This document shows positions 44,172 through 53,423 of a stretch of DNA of 64,000 nt, piece by piece. The position numbers and the translations under genes are program-made. Origin of the DNA: Curtobacterium pusillum (GTDB lineage: Bacteria > Actinomycetota > Actinomycetes > Actinomycetales > Microbacteriaceae). The stretch is taken from the NCBI RefSeq assembly GCF_013359865.1, contig NZ_JABMCE010000079.1, positions 1-64,000 of the forward strand, written 5' to 3'. Position 1 is the stretch's first letter; every line of letters begins with the position of its first letter. The notes under the pieces were generated by a model. That model was given only the letters and a program-made list of their open reading frames with translations, ran no database searches and was not told the DNA's origin.

Positions 44172-45002
44172 ATGACCGTTCCGAACATCACCCTGAACGA
44201 CGGCAAGACCATCCCGCAGCTCGGGTTCGGCGTCTTCCAGATCAAGCCCGAGGACACGAAGGCAGCGACGCTGACCGCACTCGAGGTCGGCTACCGCCAC
44301 ATCGACACCGCCGAGATGTACGGCAACGAGAAGGAGGTCGGCGAGGCCATCGCCGAGTCCGGGATCCCGCGTGAGGAGGTCTTCGTCACCTCGAAGCTCA
44401 ACAACGGCTTCCACGACCCGGCGCTCGCCACCGAGAACGGCAAGAAGTCGGCCGACCTACTCGGCGGCTACACCGACCTGTTCCTCATCCACTGGCCGCT
44501 GCCCACCGTCTCGGACTTCGTCCCGACATGGAAGGCCTTCGAAGAGCTCTACCACGCCGGCACCGCGCGGAGCATCGGCGTGAGCAACTTCCAGGCGCAC
44601 CACCTCAACCGTCTCCGCGACGAGGCCACGATCACCCCGGCCGTGAACCAGATCGAGGTACACCCGTACCTCGAACAGGACGCCCTCCGTGCCCACAACC
44701 GGGAGCTGGGCATCGCCACGGAGGCCTGGTCCCCGATCGCACAGGGCCTCGTGCTGGACGACGAGACGATCACGCGCATCGCACGTGCGCACGACAAGAC
44801 GCCGGCGCAGGTCGTCCTCCGTTGGCACATCCAGCGCGGCGACATCGTGTTCCCCAAGTCGGTCACCCGCGCCCGGGTGGAGGAGAACTTCCAGATCTTC
44901 GACTTCGAGCTGTCGGCGGAGGACATCACGGACATCACGGGTCTCGACAAGGGCCACCGGACGGGTCCGGACCCGGACACGTTCGACTACGTCCCCGCCT
45001 AG
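44172..45002 (+). CDS. Aldo/keto reductase
   Basis: A 276-aa NADPH-dependent reductase of the 2,5-diketo-D-gluconate reductase-like AKR5 type. The catalytic tetrad is visible: Asp in RHIDTAEMYGNE, Tyr in the same block, Lys in VTSKLNN and His in LIHWPLP. The cofactor segment IVFPKSVTRARVEEN is intact. Start at 44172. It diverges from the surface-protein gene. Confidence 0.92.
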   Translation: MTVPNITLNDGKTIPQLGFGVFQIKPEDTKAATLTALEVGYRHIDTAEMYGNEKEVGEAIAESGIPREEVFVTSKLNNGFHDPALATENGKKSADLLGGYTDLFLIHWPLPTVSDFVPTWKAFEELYHAGTARSIGVSNFQAHHLNRLRDEATITPAVNQIEVHPYLEQDALRAHNRELGIATEAWSPIAQGLVLDDETITRIARAHDKTPAQVVLRWHIQRGDIVFPKSVTRARVEENFQIFDFELSAEDITDITGLDKGHRTGPDPDTFDYVPA

Positions 45003-45017
45003 TCAGCGGGACGATGG

Positions 45018-45044
45018 AGGCGGCGACCGCGCCGGAGCGCGGCC
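45018..45044. terminator. Weak hairpin between convergent genes
   Basis: GCGGC-ga-CCGCG can pair with CGCGG-CCGC with a small bulge, in the 53-bp gap between the aldo/keto reductase stop and the first beta-helix gene's stop. Confidence 0.4.
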
Positions 45045-45055
45045 GCCCCGGTCGT

Positions 45056-46378
45056 TCACTCCGAGACGGTCGCACCACCCCGAGCGACCTGCACCATCGC
45101 ATCGTTGAACTCGTTCTCGCGCACCGTGAAGACGTTCGGCGCGCTCCCGAACCGCACGGCCACGCGGAGGCGGGGATCAGTGGCTCGGAACCGGTTGCCG
45201 ATGATCGCTCCGTCATTGACCCCGTGGACGACGTTGATGCCGACACTGGTTCCCGACACCCCCTCCACCACGTTGTCGTGGATCGCGATCCTGCTGTTCG
45301 AGTGCGGGAGCGCGATGGCACTCATGATGCTCTCGACGATCGTGTTCCCGGAAACGGTCGTGTCCTCGGAGAGCTTGACGACGATCGCACCCTCGCCGGA
45401 GCTCCCGGCGCCGCCGCGGACGGTGTTCGAGGAGATCGATCCCCGGGCGCGCTCCCGCGTCGACCCGACGGTGGTACCGGCTCCGCTCATGATGATCCCG
45501 GCACCCGGTTCCAGGTCGAGATCGCGCACCACGTCGTTCTCCTCGATGAGGACGTCGCGCGGTGCCCCGAGCGTTTCCATGCGGTCGGCCGGATCCTTGC
45601 TCGGCACCGCGGCGATGCCGACTCGGCAACCGATGACCGTGTTCCCGCGGATCTCGATGTCCTGTCCAGCGTGCGTGTCGATGCCCTCCCAGTTCCGGAC
45701 GTTCTCGACGTGGTTGCGGAGGACACGGATCCCGGAGGAGCGGCGCGCGATCGACATGTCCCGGGTGGCGTCACGACCGAGCGCGATGCCGTAGGAGTTC
45801 GGCCTGCCGGCCGGCTGCAGGATGTCCTCGATCCGGTTGTCCTGGATCATCCCGTTCCGCGCGCCGGTCGTCATCACGCCGCTGTAGCCGGTCCGGGAGA
45901 TGCGGACGCCCGTGACGTCGAAGTCGTCGTAGTACGCGATGTAGACACCGTCGTGGGGCAGCTCCCGCAGCTCTCCCCCGGTGACCATGCCGCGACCAAG
46001 CGGGCGCTCCGGCGTTCCGAGGAACGCGATGCCCCGCCCGGTCCCGCCGGTCGTCGCCCCGGCACCGGTGATCACAGGCCGGTCCACCCACACGTGTGAA
46101 GCGGTGACCCGGAGGGCATCCTCATCGGTGGTCATCCTGATGGATCCCCCGTCGAAGCGGATGGTCACCGGACGGGTCACCCGCAGGGAGCGACTCCGAA
46201 CCCAGTGGTCGCGGATGGTGATGATCCCGTAGTCGGGCAGCGCGTGAAGCTGGTCCTGGAGATCGGTTCCGGCTGGCCCCGTCCGGACGTCGCCTCGGGC
46301 TCCGAGTCCCGTGACAGCCAGAGACAGCGCGGCGGTGCTTGCGGCCAGCAGCGTGCGGCGCGAGACGTTCGTGGGCAA
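45056..46378 (-). CDS. Tat-exported parallel beta-helix protein (copy 1)
   Basis: A 440-aa protein. The N-terminus carries SRRTLLAAS, a twin-arginine motif, then a hydrophobic stretch. From ~residue 85 onward it is a run of short turns (IEIRGNTV, VLIEENDVV, GSISSNTV, TTVSGNTI, IAIHDNVV) typical of right-handed parallel beta-helices (PbH1 repeats). Such folds bind or cleave polysaccharides. No clear pectate-lyase catalytic cluster was identified. The TTG start is supported by GAGGAGA 7 nt upstream. It is closely similar, nearly segment by segment, to the protein at 47611-48936. Confidence 0.8.
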   Translation of the reverse strand: MPTNVSRRTLLAASTAALSLAVTGLGARGDVRTGPAGTDLQDQLHALPDYGIITIRDHWVRSRSLRVTRPVTIRFDGGSIRMTTDEDALRVTASHVWVDRPVITGAGATTGGTGRGIAFLGTPERPLGRGMVTGGELRELPHDGVYIAYYDDFDVTGVRISRTGYSGVMTTGARNGMIQDNRIEDILQPAGRPNSYGIALGRDATRDMSIARRSSGIRVLRNHVENVRNWEGIDTHAGQDIEIRGNTVIGCRVGIAAVPSKDPADRMETLGAPRDVLIEENDVVRDLDLEPGAGIIMSGAGTTVGSTRERARGSISSNTVRGGAGSSGEGAIVVKLSEDTTVSGNTIVESIMSAIALPHSNSRIAIHDNVVEGVSGTSVGINVVHGVNDGAIIGNRFRATDPRLRVAVRFGSAPNVFTVRENEFNDAMVQVARGGATVSE

Positions 46379-46406
46379 CAGGGGTCTCCTCTCGTGAAGC
46401 AGGAGG

Positions 46407-46412
46407 AGGCTA
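46407..46412 (-). promoter_or_regulatory. -10 box candidate of beta-helix gene 1
   Basis: Minus-strand TAGCCT in an A+T-rich patch, 28 nt upstream of the TTG start. The -35 region is not convincing. Confidence 0.35.
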
Positions 46413-46423
46413 CATATTGCACA

Positions 46424-47575
46424 TCAGCATACGCTCCGAGAAGCGGTGACGGTGAACTTCGCCGTTCGCGCGATCTGCCGGGTCGGCCCGACGAGCCGTT
46501 CGAGGACCGGGCGGTACCGCAGGTGCGAGTTCCAGACACACCACAGTTCACCGCCGGACTGGAGGATCGTGGCCGCGTTCCGGAACATCGCCTCGGCCGC
46601 GTCCGTGGTCACGGTGGTGTCCACGTGGAACGGCGGGTTGCAGAGGACGAGTTGGGCAGACCCCTCCGGCAACTCGTCGCCGGCGTCGGCCCGTGTGGTC
46701 TGCACGCGATCGGCAACACCGTTCGCCGCCGCGGTCGCGCGCGTGGACAGCACGGCGATCTGGGACACGTCGGTCGCGAGCACCTGGAGCGCGGGGCGGC
46801 GGAGTGCCATCGCGGTCGCGATCACCCCGTTGCCGCAGCCGAGGTCCACAGCTGTCCGGGCATCGGTCACGGCGCCGTCCACCACGTCGAGCAGCACCCT
46901 CGTGCCGAGGTCGAGCGACGTCCCGGCGAAGACTCCGCCGTGTGCGACCAACGTCATGCCGAGTTCGTCGACGTGCACGGACCGCGGCCAGGGATTCGTC
47001 GCGTCAGCCCGCGTCGCGGATGCCCGGAGTGGATCCTGGGCGATGAGCAGCCGCGACTTGCCCCGTCCCCGAGATGCGGTGACCTCGCCGAAGTACCGGC
47101 GCAACACATCGTTCTGGGAGAGCGACATGTGCTTCATCACCCCGCCGCAGAGCAGGACGACGTCGGGCGCTGCGTACCGGGCGACCGCACGGCTGATCTC
47201 GTCGAGCCGGTCGTTCGACTTCGGCAGGCGGAGCAGCACGAGGCGCGTGTCACGGAATGCCTGCTCGAGCGTGTCCGGGTGGTGGAAGCCCCGGCGACCG
47301 AAGGTGCCGGCGTTGGCTTCGAGCGCCCGCACGCCGACGAGGGAATCCTGCACGACGCGCACGTCCGATGCACCGTGGAGAGTGATCGCGCCGAGCGTGA
47401 GCACCCCGTAGCGGTCGTCGACGACGGCGACCTCGCCGGGCTGCCGGAGTGCGTCGCCGTGCACGTGTGGGGCCTCATCGAGGATGAACCGGTCCGTGCC
47501 GTCGATCGCGATGAGGTCGGGCTCCCCCCGGTCGTCGTTCCGCCGGAACTGCTCGGCGAAGTCGAAGGGGCTCAC
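46424..47575 (-). CDS. Class I SAM-dependent methyltransferase, RlmG/RsmC-like
   Basis: A 383-aa protein. The C-terminal half has a Rossmann methyltransferase motif I (AVDLGCGNGVIATAMA, ~residue 240) and the motif IV sequence LVLCNPPFHV, which marks N2-guanine rRNA methyltransferases (RlmG targets 23S rRNA G1835, RsmC 16S G1207). The N-terminal half is the degenerate second methyltransferase-like domain these enzymes use for RNA binding. The GTG start follows TAGCCT by 6 nt (leaderless pattern). It is oddly placed between two paralogous exported proteins. Confidence 0.82.
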   Translation of the reverse strand: MSPFDFAEQFRRNDDRGEPDLIAIDGTDRFILDEAPHVHGDALRQPGEVAVVDDRYGVLTLGAITLHGASDVRVVQDSLVGVRALEANAGTFGRRGFHHPDTLEQAFRDTRLVLLRLPKSNDRLDEISRAVARYAAPDVVLLCGGVMKHMSLSQNDVLRRYFGEVTASRGRGKSRLLIAQDPLRASATRADATNPWPRSVHVDELGMTLVAHGGVFAGTSLDLGTRVLLDVVDGAVTDARTAVDLGCGNGVIATAMALRRPALQVLATDVSQIAVLSTRATAAANGVADRVQTTRADAGDELPEGSAQLVLCNPPFHVDTTVTTDAAEAMFRNAATILQSGGELWCVWNSHLRYRPVLERLVGPTRQIARTAKFTVTASRSVC

Positions 47576-47610
47576 GCGGACAGGCTACCGAGCCTGGCGC
47601 GCCCGAGTGA

Positions 47611-48936
47611 TCACGAAGAGATGGTCGCTCCGCCCGGAGCCACCTGGACGGTGGCCGTACCGTAGCTGTTCTGCCGCACCGTGAAGGCGCTGGGCAGGGG
47701 CCCGAACCGCACGGCGACGCGGAGCGTCGGCGAGCTCGGCTCGAACCGGTTCCCCGTGATCGCACCGGAGTTCGCTCCGTCGATGACGTTCACTCCCATG
47801 CCGCTCCCGCTCACGTTCCGGACGGTGTTGCCGGACACCTCGATGCCGTCGTTCGAGTGCGGCAGTGCGACGGCGGCGGTCCCGCTGTCGACGATCACGT
47901 TGTCACGCACGACGAACCCACGGCTCAGCTTGACGAGGATCGCCCCTTCATCGGCACCGCCTCCCCCGCCACGGACCGTGTTGGCCCCGACCGTTCCGGT
48001 TGCCCGTTCCCGCGAGGAGCCGACGGTCGTTCCGGCGCCGCTCACGACGATCCCCGGACCGGGCTGCGCTCCGGGGGCCTTCGTGATCTCGTTCCCCTCC
48101 ACCACGAGACGGAGCGGCGCTGCGGCCGTTTCCGTGCGGTCTCCGGGGTCCTTGCTCGGTACGGCAGCGATGCCCACGCGGCACCCGGACACCACGTTGT
48201 CCCGGATCTCCACCTGATCACCGGCATGGGTGTCGATGCCTTCCCATGCCGGCACGTCCGAGACGCGGTTCCGGAGCACCCGGACCCGCGCGGACCGGCG
48301 CGTGATGGAGACATCCTGTGTCGCATCGCGGGAGATCGAGATGCCGTAGGAGTTCACGCGCCCGGCAGGCTGGCGGATGTCGGAGATCACGCAGTCCTGT
48401 ACGACACCATCGACGCCTCCGATGACGAGCACTCCGCTGTAGCCGGTGCGCGTGATCTCCGTGCGGCTCACGTCGAACCCGTCGCAGTACGCGAGGTGGA
48501 CTCCGTCGTGGGGCAGGTCCCGCAGCCGGCCCCCGATCACCGACGCCGATCGGATCGGTGCCCCTGGCGTTCCGAGGAACACCACGCCACGTCCGAGTCC
48601 GCCACCGTCCGCCCCGGCTCCCGAGACGTCCGGGTCGACGATCGAGACCTCGGACGCAGTGACGACGATTGCGTCCTCGGTCGTCGTCATCCGGATGGCA
48701 CCCCCCTCGGAGAATCGGATGACCACAGGCCTGGTCACGCGCAACGGTTCGGACCGCACCCAGTTCGAGTCGATCAGGAGGGTACCGCCAGACGGAACGG
48801 CGTCGAGCCGACTCTGCAGCGCGTCACCTTGCACGTGCACCCTCGTCGGTACGGCTGCCGCGCCGACCGCGACCACGCCGAGCGTCATCCCGGCCGTAAC
48901 GAACGCCCTGCGCGTCACACGCTGCCGTTGCTCCAT
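47611..48936 (-). CDS. Tat-exported parallel beta-helix protein (copy 2)
   Basis: A 441-aa paralogue of the 45056-46378 protein. A TRRAFVTAG twin-arginine motif and hydrophobic segment are followed by the same beta-helix architecture; blocks such as THAG, GCRVGIAAVPSKDP and ALPHSN are shared almost exactly. GGGAGG lies 5 nt before the ATG at 48936. The pair probably arose by duplication around the methyltransferase gene. Extracellular polysaccharide binding or processing is the likely role by fold; no enzyme activity is demonstrated. Confidence 0.8.
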   Translation of the reverse strand: MEQRQRVTRRAFVTAGMTLGVVAVGAAAVPTRVHVQGDALQSRLDAVPSGGTLLIDSNWVRSEPLRVTRPVVIRFSEGGAIRMTTTEDAIVVTASEVSIVDPDVSGAGADGGGLGRGVVFLGTPGAPIRSASVIGGRLRDLPHDGVHLAYCDGFDVSRTEITRTGYSGVLVIGGVDGVVQDCVISDIRQPAGRVNSYGISISRDATQDVSITRRSARVRVLRNRVSDVPAWEGIDTHAGDQVEIRDNVVSGCRVGIAAVPSKDPGDRTETAAAPLRLVVEGNEITKAPGAQPGPGIVVSGAGTTVGSSRERATGTVGANTVRGGGGGADEGAILVKLSRGFVVRDNVIVDSGTAAVALPHSNDGIEVSGNTVRNVSGSGMGVNVIDGANSGAITGNRFEPSSPTLRVAVRFGPLPSAFTVRQNSYGTATVQVAPGGATISS

Positions 48937-48959
48937 GCGCCTCCCATCGACCGCTCGTG

Positions 48960-48989
48960 AGCCTACATGTCGTGTTCCACGAACAACAA
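48960..48989 (-). promoter_or_regulatory. Promoter of beta-helix gene 2
   Basis: Minus-strand TTGTTG (48984-48989), an 18-bp spacer and TAGGCT (48960-48965). A TCGTG-TTC-CACGA dyad lies inside the spacer. Confidence 0.45.
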
Positions 48990-49021
48990 GCGGTGTGCAT
49001 TTCATATTCACAATCAACTGA

Positions 49022-49033
49022 CGCCATATGGCG
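49022..49033. promoter_or_regulatory. 12-bp palindrome CGCCATATGGCG between divergent genes
   Basis: Perfect palindrome midway between the promoters of beta-helix gene 2 and the first Ig-repeat gene. It could coordinate both. Confidence 0.4.
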
Positions 49034-49059
49034 CCACGGAGTATCGCGGAGGATCGGCA

Positions 49060-49087
49060 TTGATTGCGGGTGGGTATTTGATATGTT
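49060..49087 (+). promoter_or_regulatory. Promoter of the first Ig-repeat operon
   Basis: TTGATT (49060-49065), a 16-bp spacer and TATGTT (49082-49087), 25 nt before the chosen ATG. Confidence 0.5.
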
Positions 49088-49112
49088 TCCGGTGTTCATG
49101 GAAAGGAACTTC

Positions 49113-51047
49113 ATGCAGAAACATCGCGAACCGCCACGGCTCCGGAGCGTGAGCGCTGCCGCTGCGCTCGTCACCGTCGCCGCCACCGCCCTGACCTCAG
49201 GCCCCGCCGCAGCGGGCGAGGGAGCCCGAGGCGACTCCGAAGCCCAGATCGTCGGCCCGCTCGTGACCGAGACCTCCTCCTTCCAGGGCGCGGCCACCTT
49301 CAGCGCCCCGGCAGCCCCGGCTACGGGAGCAGAGGGCGCGCACGTCCCGGCGAACCGCGCGCTCACGCTCGCGGCAGCACGTGCGACGGCGGTGCGCTGG
49401 TACCTTCCTGCCGCGGGTTCGGTCACTCCCGTCCGACCGGCGACGCACCCGGACCTCTGTCTGACTGCCCAGTCGGCCACCGCCGGTCCCGGTTCCTCGG
49501 TCACCCTCGAGCGATGCGATGCAGCGAATTCGGCACAGCAGTTCAGGCAGGCGTCGAACGCGACGTCGAACAACCCCATCGGAACCGGCCTGCAGTCGGT
49601 GCACAACGACGGATTCCTCGGGCTGTACAACAATGACGACGTCATGCGTCTGCAGGCGAAGTCCATCGCTGACCGCGTCCCGACGATCGGAGATTTCATC
49701 CCCGACTTCAGTGCGCGGGTCGACGGAGTCAATGCGCTCGCGCGCATGGCAGACGTCTCGGGGCGCGGTACCCCAGGTGCGACGGTCGTCATCAACGGGA
49801 CGCAGCGGGTGAGCATCCGCGCAACCGGCGAGTGGGAAGGCCAGGTGAGCGACCTCGCGTTCGGTCCGAACACGATCGCGCTCGAGCAGGTCGAGGGCGG
49901 TCAGCAGACCGGCACGGCGACCCTCACCGCGGAGCTCCTCGCCGAGCCCCTCACCTTCACTGCGACGTTCGCTGCGGAGCGCGACCTCCCGGTGACCGCC
50001 GCCGGGCGCGGCCACCCGGGTGCCACGGTGAAGCTCTTCGATGGCGACGGACACCAGATCGGCACCGCCGCGACGGCGAACCAGACCACGGGCGCCTGGA
50101 GCACGAACATCCCGGCGCCGAACGCCGGTGGCGAGTACCAAGTGATCGCCGCCCAGTTCCTCAGCGGCCTGCGCGACGGCGCCCACGACGTCAGCAGCGC
50201 CGTGGACTACGGTTCGGCGGTATCGGTGGACGCGCCGCAGGACGGCGCCGTACACACGGGCGGTTCACTCGAGATGTCCGGCACGGGGGAGCCCGGCGCG
50301 GCGGTCGAGGTCCACGAGGTCACCGACGCCGGTGATCGGCTGGTCGGACGGAGCCGTGACGGGGTCGCGCCGAACGGCCGTTGGACGCTCACGACCGACG
50401 ACCTCGACCGCGCAGAACACGTGCTGCGGGTGGTCCAGAAGTCCCGCGGTGCGAACACGACGACCACGACGGTCACCGTCAACCCGGGTGAGACCGGCAA
50501 GCTCACCCCGGTCCAGCTCAGCGGACCCGCACTCGTCACGCCAGGTCTCCCGAACCGGTTCCACGGCACTGCCGAGCCCGGTGCGACCTACGAGGTGCTG
50601 AACGTTTCCAACACGCCGATCGTTCCAGGTCCGCTGTCTGTGAGCGACGATGGACACTGGGAGTTCGAACGGGTCGTGTCGACGGGTGCGCGGAACTTCC
50701 AGTTCAAGATCCGGCAGTCGAAGGACGGACAGACCGAGACGTCGCCGCTCTTCGTGATCGACGCGAACGAGGGCGTCACCCCTGTCATCGTGTCCACGGA
50801 GACCGTCCTTCCGGGCATGTCCAACACGTTCGAGGGAACTGGTCCCGCAGGTGCCACCTACGAGGTGCTCAACGCCTCCGGCAACCAGATCGTCCCGGGC
50901 ACGCAGACGATCGGAGACGACGGCACCTGGTCCTTCGACCGGGACGTCTCGGCCGGGGTACTCACGTTCAGTTTCAAGCTCCGGATCACCCTCGACGGTT
51001 CGACCTACACGACCAAACTGTTCGAGCTGCCGGCGAGCACCCGATGA
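49113..51047 (+). CDS. Secreted protein with ricin-B-like segment and Ig-like repeats
   Basis: A 644-aa exported protein. A basic N-terminus and Ala-rich hydrophobic core end at an AAAG-type cleavage site. Residues ~85-175 hold a segment with DLCLTAQSATAG and LERCDAANSAQQFR, resembling one lobe of a ricin-B beta-trefoil, a sugar-binding fold. Several bacterial Ig-like domains follow, ending with two copies (from ~466 and ~556) of a ~90-aa repeat with a TPG-x-x-N-x-F-x-G-T start and an ATYEVLN strand. The ATG at 49113 has AAAGGAAC upstream. It overlaps the next gene by 4 bp. No anchor is seen, so it is released or held non-covalently. Confidence 0.75.
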   Translation: MQKHREPPRLRSVSAAAALVTVAATALTSGPAAAGEGARGDSEAQIVGPLVTETSSFQGAATFSAPAAPATGAEGAHVPANRALTLAAARATAVRWYLPAAGSVTPVRPATHPDLCLTAQSATAGPGSSVTLERCDAANSAQQFRQASNATSNNPIGTGLQSVHNDGFLGLYNNDDVMRLQAKSIADRVPTIGDFIPDFSARVDGVNALARMADVSGRGTPGATVVINGTQRVSIRATGEWEGQVSDLAFGPNTIALEQVEGGQQTGTATLTAELLAEPLTFTATFAAERDLPVTAAGRGHPGATVKLFDGDGHQIGTAATANQTTGAWSTNIPAPNAGGEYQVIAAQFLSGLRDGAHDVSSAVDYGSAVSVDAPQDGAVHTGGSLEMSGTGEPGAAVEVHEVTDAGDRLVGRSRDGVAPNGRWTLTTDDLDRAEHVLRVVQKSRGANTTTTTVTVNPGETGKLTPVQLSGPALVTPGLPNRFHGTAEPGATYEVLNVSNTPIVPGPLSVSDDGHWEFERVVSTGARNFQFKIRQSKDGQTETSPLFVIDANEGVTPVIVSTETVLPGMSNTFEGTGPAGATYEVLNASGNQIVPGTQTIGDDGTWSFDRDVSAGVLTFSFKLRITLDGSTYTTKLFELPASTR

Positions 51048-52783
51048 CCGTCCGGAGTGCCGCTGCCCGAAAGCCAATCGTCGCTGTCGTCCTCGTCGTC
51101 CTCGCCGTCACGGCGCTCGCGACCGGTGCTGCGCCTGCCGCGGCGGATGAACAGCACGGGCGGGCAGATGATTCGACCTCGATCGAGCGGGATCCCGCGG
51201 AAGCGGTGGCCGACGACGAGGTGGCCCCGCACGAGGCACGCGTCTCGATGAGCGTTCCCGTGAACGTTCGAGTGACGACGAGCGAGTCCGGCTTCACCGT
51301 GTACGCGACCCCGCGGTGCTCCGGTGTGAAGTCTTGCTCGTCGTGGATCCACTTCCCCGGCATCGACGAGAAGGAGAAGTCGACGACGAACGGCTACTTC
51401 ATCCGGTGGGGTGACTGGCAGGAGGGGACCTCGCGCACGGGGCACGTCCACACCTATGCCCGAGACATCTTCGGGTACGGCTGGTACACGAACGGCTCCA
51501 CCTCACTCGGCGTGGTCACCCGCCCGTACACGGCCCGTCCGATCACCGCCCGTCTGTACGGTCAGGACGACGAATTACGTTCGGTGACGATCGTCGGCAC
51601 GGCTACGCCGACCGCCACGATCCGTCGCGGTGGCGTGGTGGTCGCGGCCGCTGACCGGAACGGCAACTGGTCGACAGCCGTCAACGGTCTTCCCGTCGGC
51701 ACGAGCACGCTGACGTTCCAGCAGTACGTCGGCGAGACGTACCGCGACCAGGTGTCGGTCTCGGTGACGTTCCGCGAACGGAACCTGCTCGCCGGCGTCT
51801 CCGGTGCGAACACGACCGTCGTGGCCGGCTCCGTCGCCACGGTGTACGGGCACCTCCGTGCGCTCGCCGACGTTACGACACCGCTGAGTCGCGCGACCGT
51901 GCAGCTCAGCGCTCCCGCTGGGTCGACCTTCGCCGATGTGCCGTCGACGATCCGGGGCGAGTACCGCACGTCGCCCTCGGGCGCGTGGACGCCGTTCGCC
52001 TCGGACGACCTGCACAACGGCAGCGTGTCCACCGACGGCAGAACCGCAACCTTCGACTGGGTGCCGACTCGATCCGACTGGACGCTGCGGGCGGGCACGG
52101 AGCTCCGGTTCGGCATCACCGTTCGCGCCTCGGAATCGGCGTCGGGCAACGGCTCGTTCCGGATGACCGCGGTGGGCTCTGCGCCGCAGGGCGCCTTCGA
52201 CGCGACAGGCGCCACCCCCGTGACGTTCGAGCAGCCGCAGCTCTCGCCGGTGAGCGTCACCGAGCCGACGACGGTCACCCCTGACGCATCGAACCGCTTC
52301 GGTGGGACTGCCACGCCGGGTGCGACCTTCGAGGTCGTCGACGGAAGCGGCACGGTCATCGTTCCGGGCGGTCCGTTCCTGGTCGGGCCCGACGGCCGCT
52401 GGACGTTCGAGCACGTGGTCCCCACCGGGAGCACCGAGTTCCGGTTCGCCGTCCGCCAGACGGCGTTCGGCAAGACCGAGACGTCCCGGGTGTTCACGAT
52501 CCCCGCTGACACGCTCCACGAGGTCCGCGTGACGACGACGTCGGTCCGTGCCGGCGAGGAGAACACGTTCGTCGGTACGGCGACCCCGGGCGCCACCTAT
52601 CGGGTGCTCAACGCATGGGGCACGGAGATCGTCGCGGGCGGTCCGTTCACCATCGACGGCTACGGCCGCTGGGTGTTCGATCGCGTCGTGTCGAAGGGAG
52701 CGAAGGAGTTCTCCTTCAAGCTCGAGATCGAGAAGGCGGGCAGGACCGTCACCTCACCGCTCTTCACGATCCCGGCAGCCTGA
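51044..52783 (+). CDS. Secreted Ig-like repeat protein, second in operon
   Basis: A 579-aa exported protein with signal peptide (IVAVVLVVLAVTALATG). A unique ~130-residue N-terminal domain with two cysteines (RCSGVKSC) follows, then an Ig-like domain, a DUF11-like central region, and two copies (from ~401 and ~491) of the same ~90-aa repeat as its neighbour (TATPGATFEV; TATPGATYRVLN). The ATG overlaps the preceding stop (ATGA), so the two secreted proteins are made together. No cell-wall anchor is visible. Function unknown; matrix or adhesin role inferred. Confidence 0.75.
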   Translation: MTVRSAAARKPIVAVVLVVLAVTALATGAAPAAADEQHGRADDSTSIERDPAEAVADDEVAPHEARVSMSVPVNVRVTTSESGFTVYATPRCSGVKSCSSWIHFPGIDEKEKSTTNGYFIRWGDWQEGTSRTGHVHTYARDIFGYGWYTNGSTSLGVVTRPYTARPITARLYGQDDELRSVTIVGTATPTATIRRGGVVVAAADRNGNWSTAVNGLPVGTSTLTFQQYVGETYRDQVSVSVTFRERNLLAGVSGANTTVVAGSVATVYGHLRALADVTTPLSRATVQLSAPAGSTFADVPSTIRGEYRTSPSGAWTPFASDDLHNGSVSTDGRTATFDWVPTRSDWTLRAGTELRFGITVRASESASGNGSFRMTAVGSAPQGAFDATGATPVTFEQPQLSPVSVTEPTTVTPDASNRFGGTATPGATFEVVDGSGTVIVPGGPFLVGPDGRWTFEHVVPTGSTEFRFAVRQTAFGKTETSRVFTIPADTLHEVRVTTTSVRAGEENTFVGTATPGATYRVLNAWGTEIVAGGPFTIDGYGRWVFDRVVSKGAKEFSFKLEIEKAGRTVTSPLFTIPAA

Positions 52784-52797
52784 CCGCTCCCGTGGAG

Positions 52798-52823
52798 GAC
52801 CCCCGTCGCACTGCGGCGGGGGT
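52798..52823. terminator. Bidirectional terminator between the Ig operon and hspR
   Basis: GACCCCCG and CGGGGGTC arms around a short loop lie between the convergent Ig-repeat gene and hspR stops. Confidence 0.7.
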
Positions 52824-52832
52824 CTTCTGTGT

Positions 52833-53252
52833 TCAGCGCGGCCCGCGGTACAGCACGATCTGCGTGTTCCGCTGCGGCCGGGACCCGGCCTTGAGCGAGA
52901 TCGCCGCCCCGGTCGCGGTCGCCGCGAACACCCGGGCGCCCGGCCGGTTGATGAGCTGGTCGGCGAGCGCAGTCTCGAGCTCGTTCACCCGGGCACGCAG
53001 CGCCCGGTTCTCGTTCTCGAGCTCAAGCACGCGCCGGATGCCCTCGAGCGAGACGCCCTCGGAACCGAGCCGTGCGATCTCGCGCAGCTGCGCGATGTCA
53101 CGCATCGAGTACCGACGCGAGCCGCCGCGGGTGCGCCCCGGGACGACCAGGCCGAGCCGGTCGTACTGCCGCAGCGTCTGCGGGTGCATCTCGGCGAGCT
53201 CCGCCGCCATCGCGATCGCGAAGACGGGCGAGTTCTCGTCCATGTCGGTCAT
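52833..53252 (-). CDS. hspR: Heat-shock repressor HspR (MerR family)
   Basis: A 139-aa MerR-type regulator. The winged helix reads FAIAMAAELAEMHPQTLRQY then GLVVPGRTRGGSRRYS, diagnostic of HspR. A Leu-heptad dimerisation helix follows (LELENENRALRARVNELE). HspR, with DnaK as co-repressor, binds HAIR elements to control dnaK and clpB. Three such elements occur in this window. GGAAGGAG lies 8 nt before the start at 53252. Last gene of dnaK-grpE-dnaJ-hspR. Confidence 0.93.
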   Translation of the reverse strand: MTDMDENSPVFAIAMAAELAEMHPQTLRQYDRLGLVVPGRTRGGSRRYSMRDIAQLREIARLGSEGVSLEGIRRVLELENENRALRARVNELETALADQLINRPGARVFAATATGAAISLKAGSRPQRNTQIVLYRGPR

Positions 53253-53292
53253 CGAGCGCTCCTTCCGTCCTGCATGTGGTCCTGGAACCAGC

Positions 53293-53303
53293 CTGGAGGC
53301 GCG
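53293..53303 (+). repeat. Dispersed motif CTGGAGGCGCG in the dnaJ-hspR gap
   Basis: Exact 11-mer. With the partly complementary GCCGCGCCTC downstream (ending at about 53336) it can form an imperfect hairpin. Confidence 0.75.
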
Positions 53304-53351
53304 GCGCGCGTTCCTGACGGAGCCGCGCCGCGCCTCTCCCCACCGGCACGG

Positions 53352-53378
53352 CCCGCCCGCCGCTTCGCGACGGGCGGG
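53352..53378 (-). terminator. Hairpin after dnaJ (attenuator-like)
   Basis: CCCGCCCG (53352-53359) pairs with CGGGCGGG (53371-53378), 46 bp past the dnaJ stop and before hspR. The 171-bp gap with two hairpins may lower hspR expression relative to the chaperone genes. Confidence 0.5.
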
Positions 53379-53423
53379 TACCGGCGGCGTGGGCCCAGGC
53401 CGGCTTTTCGGGCGAGCAGCCGA

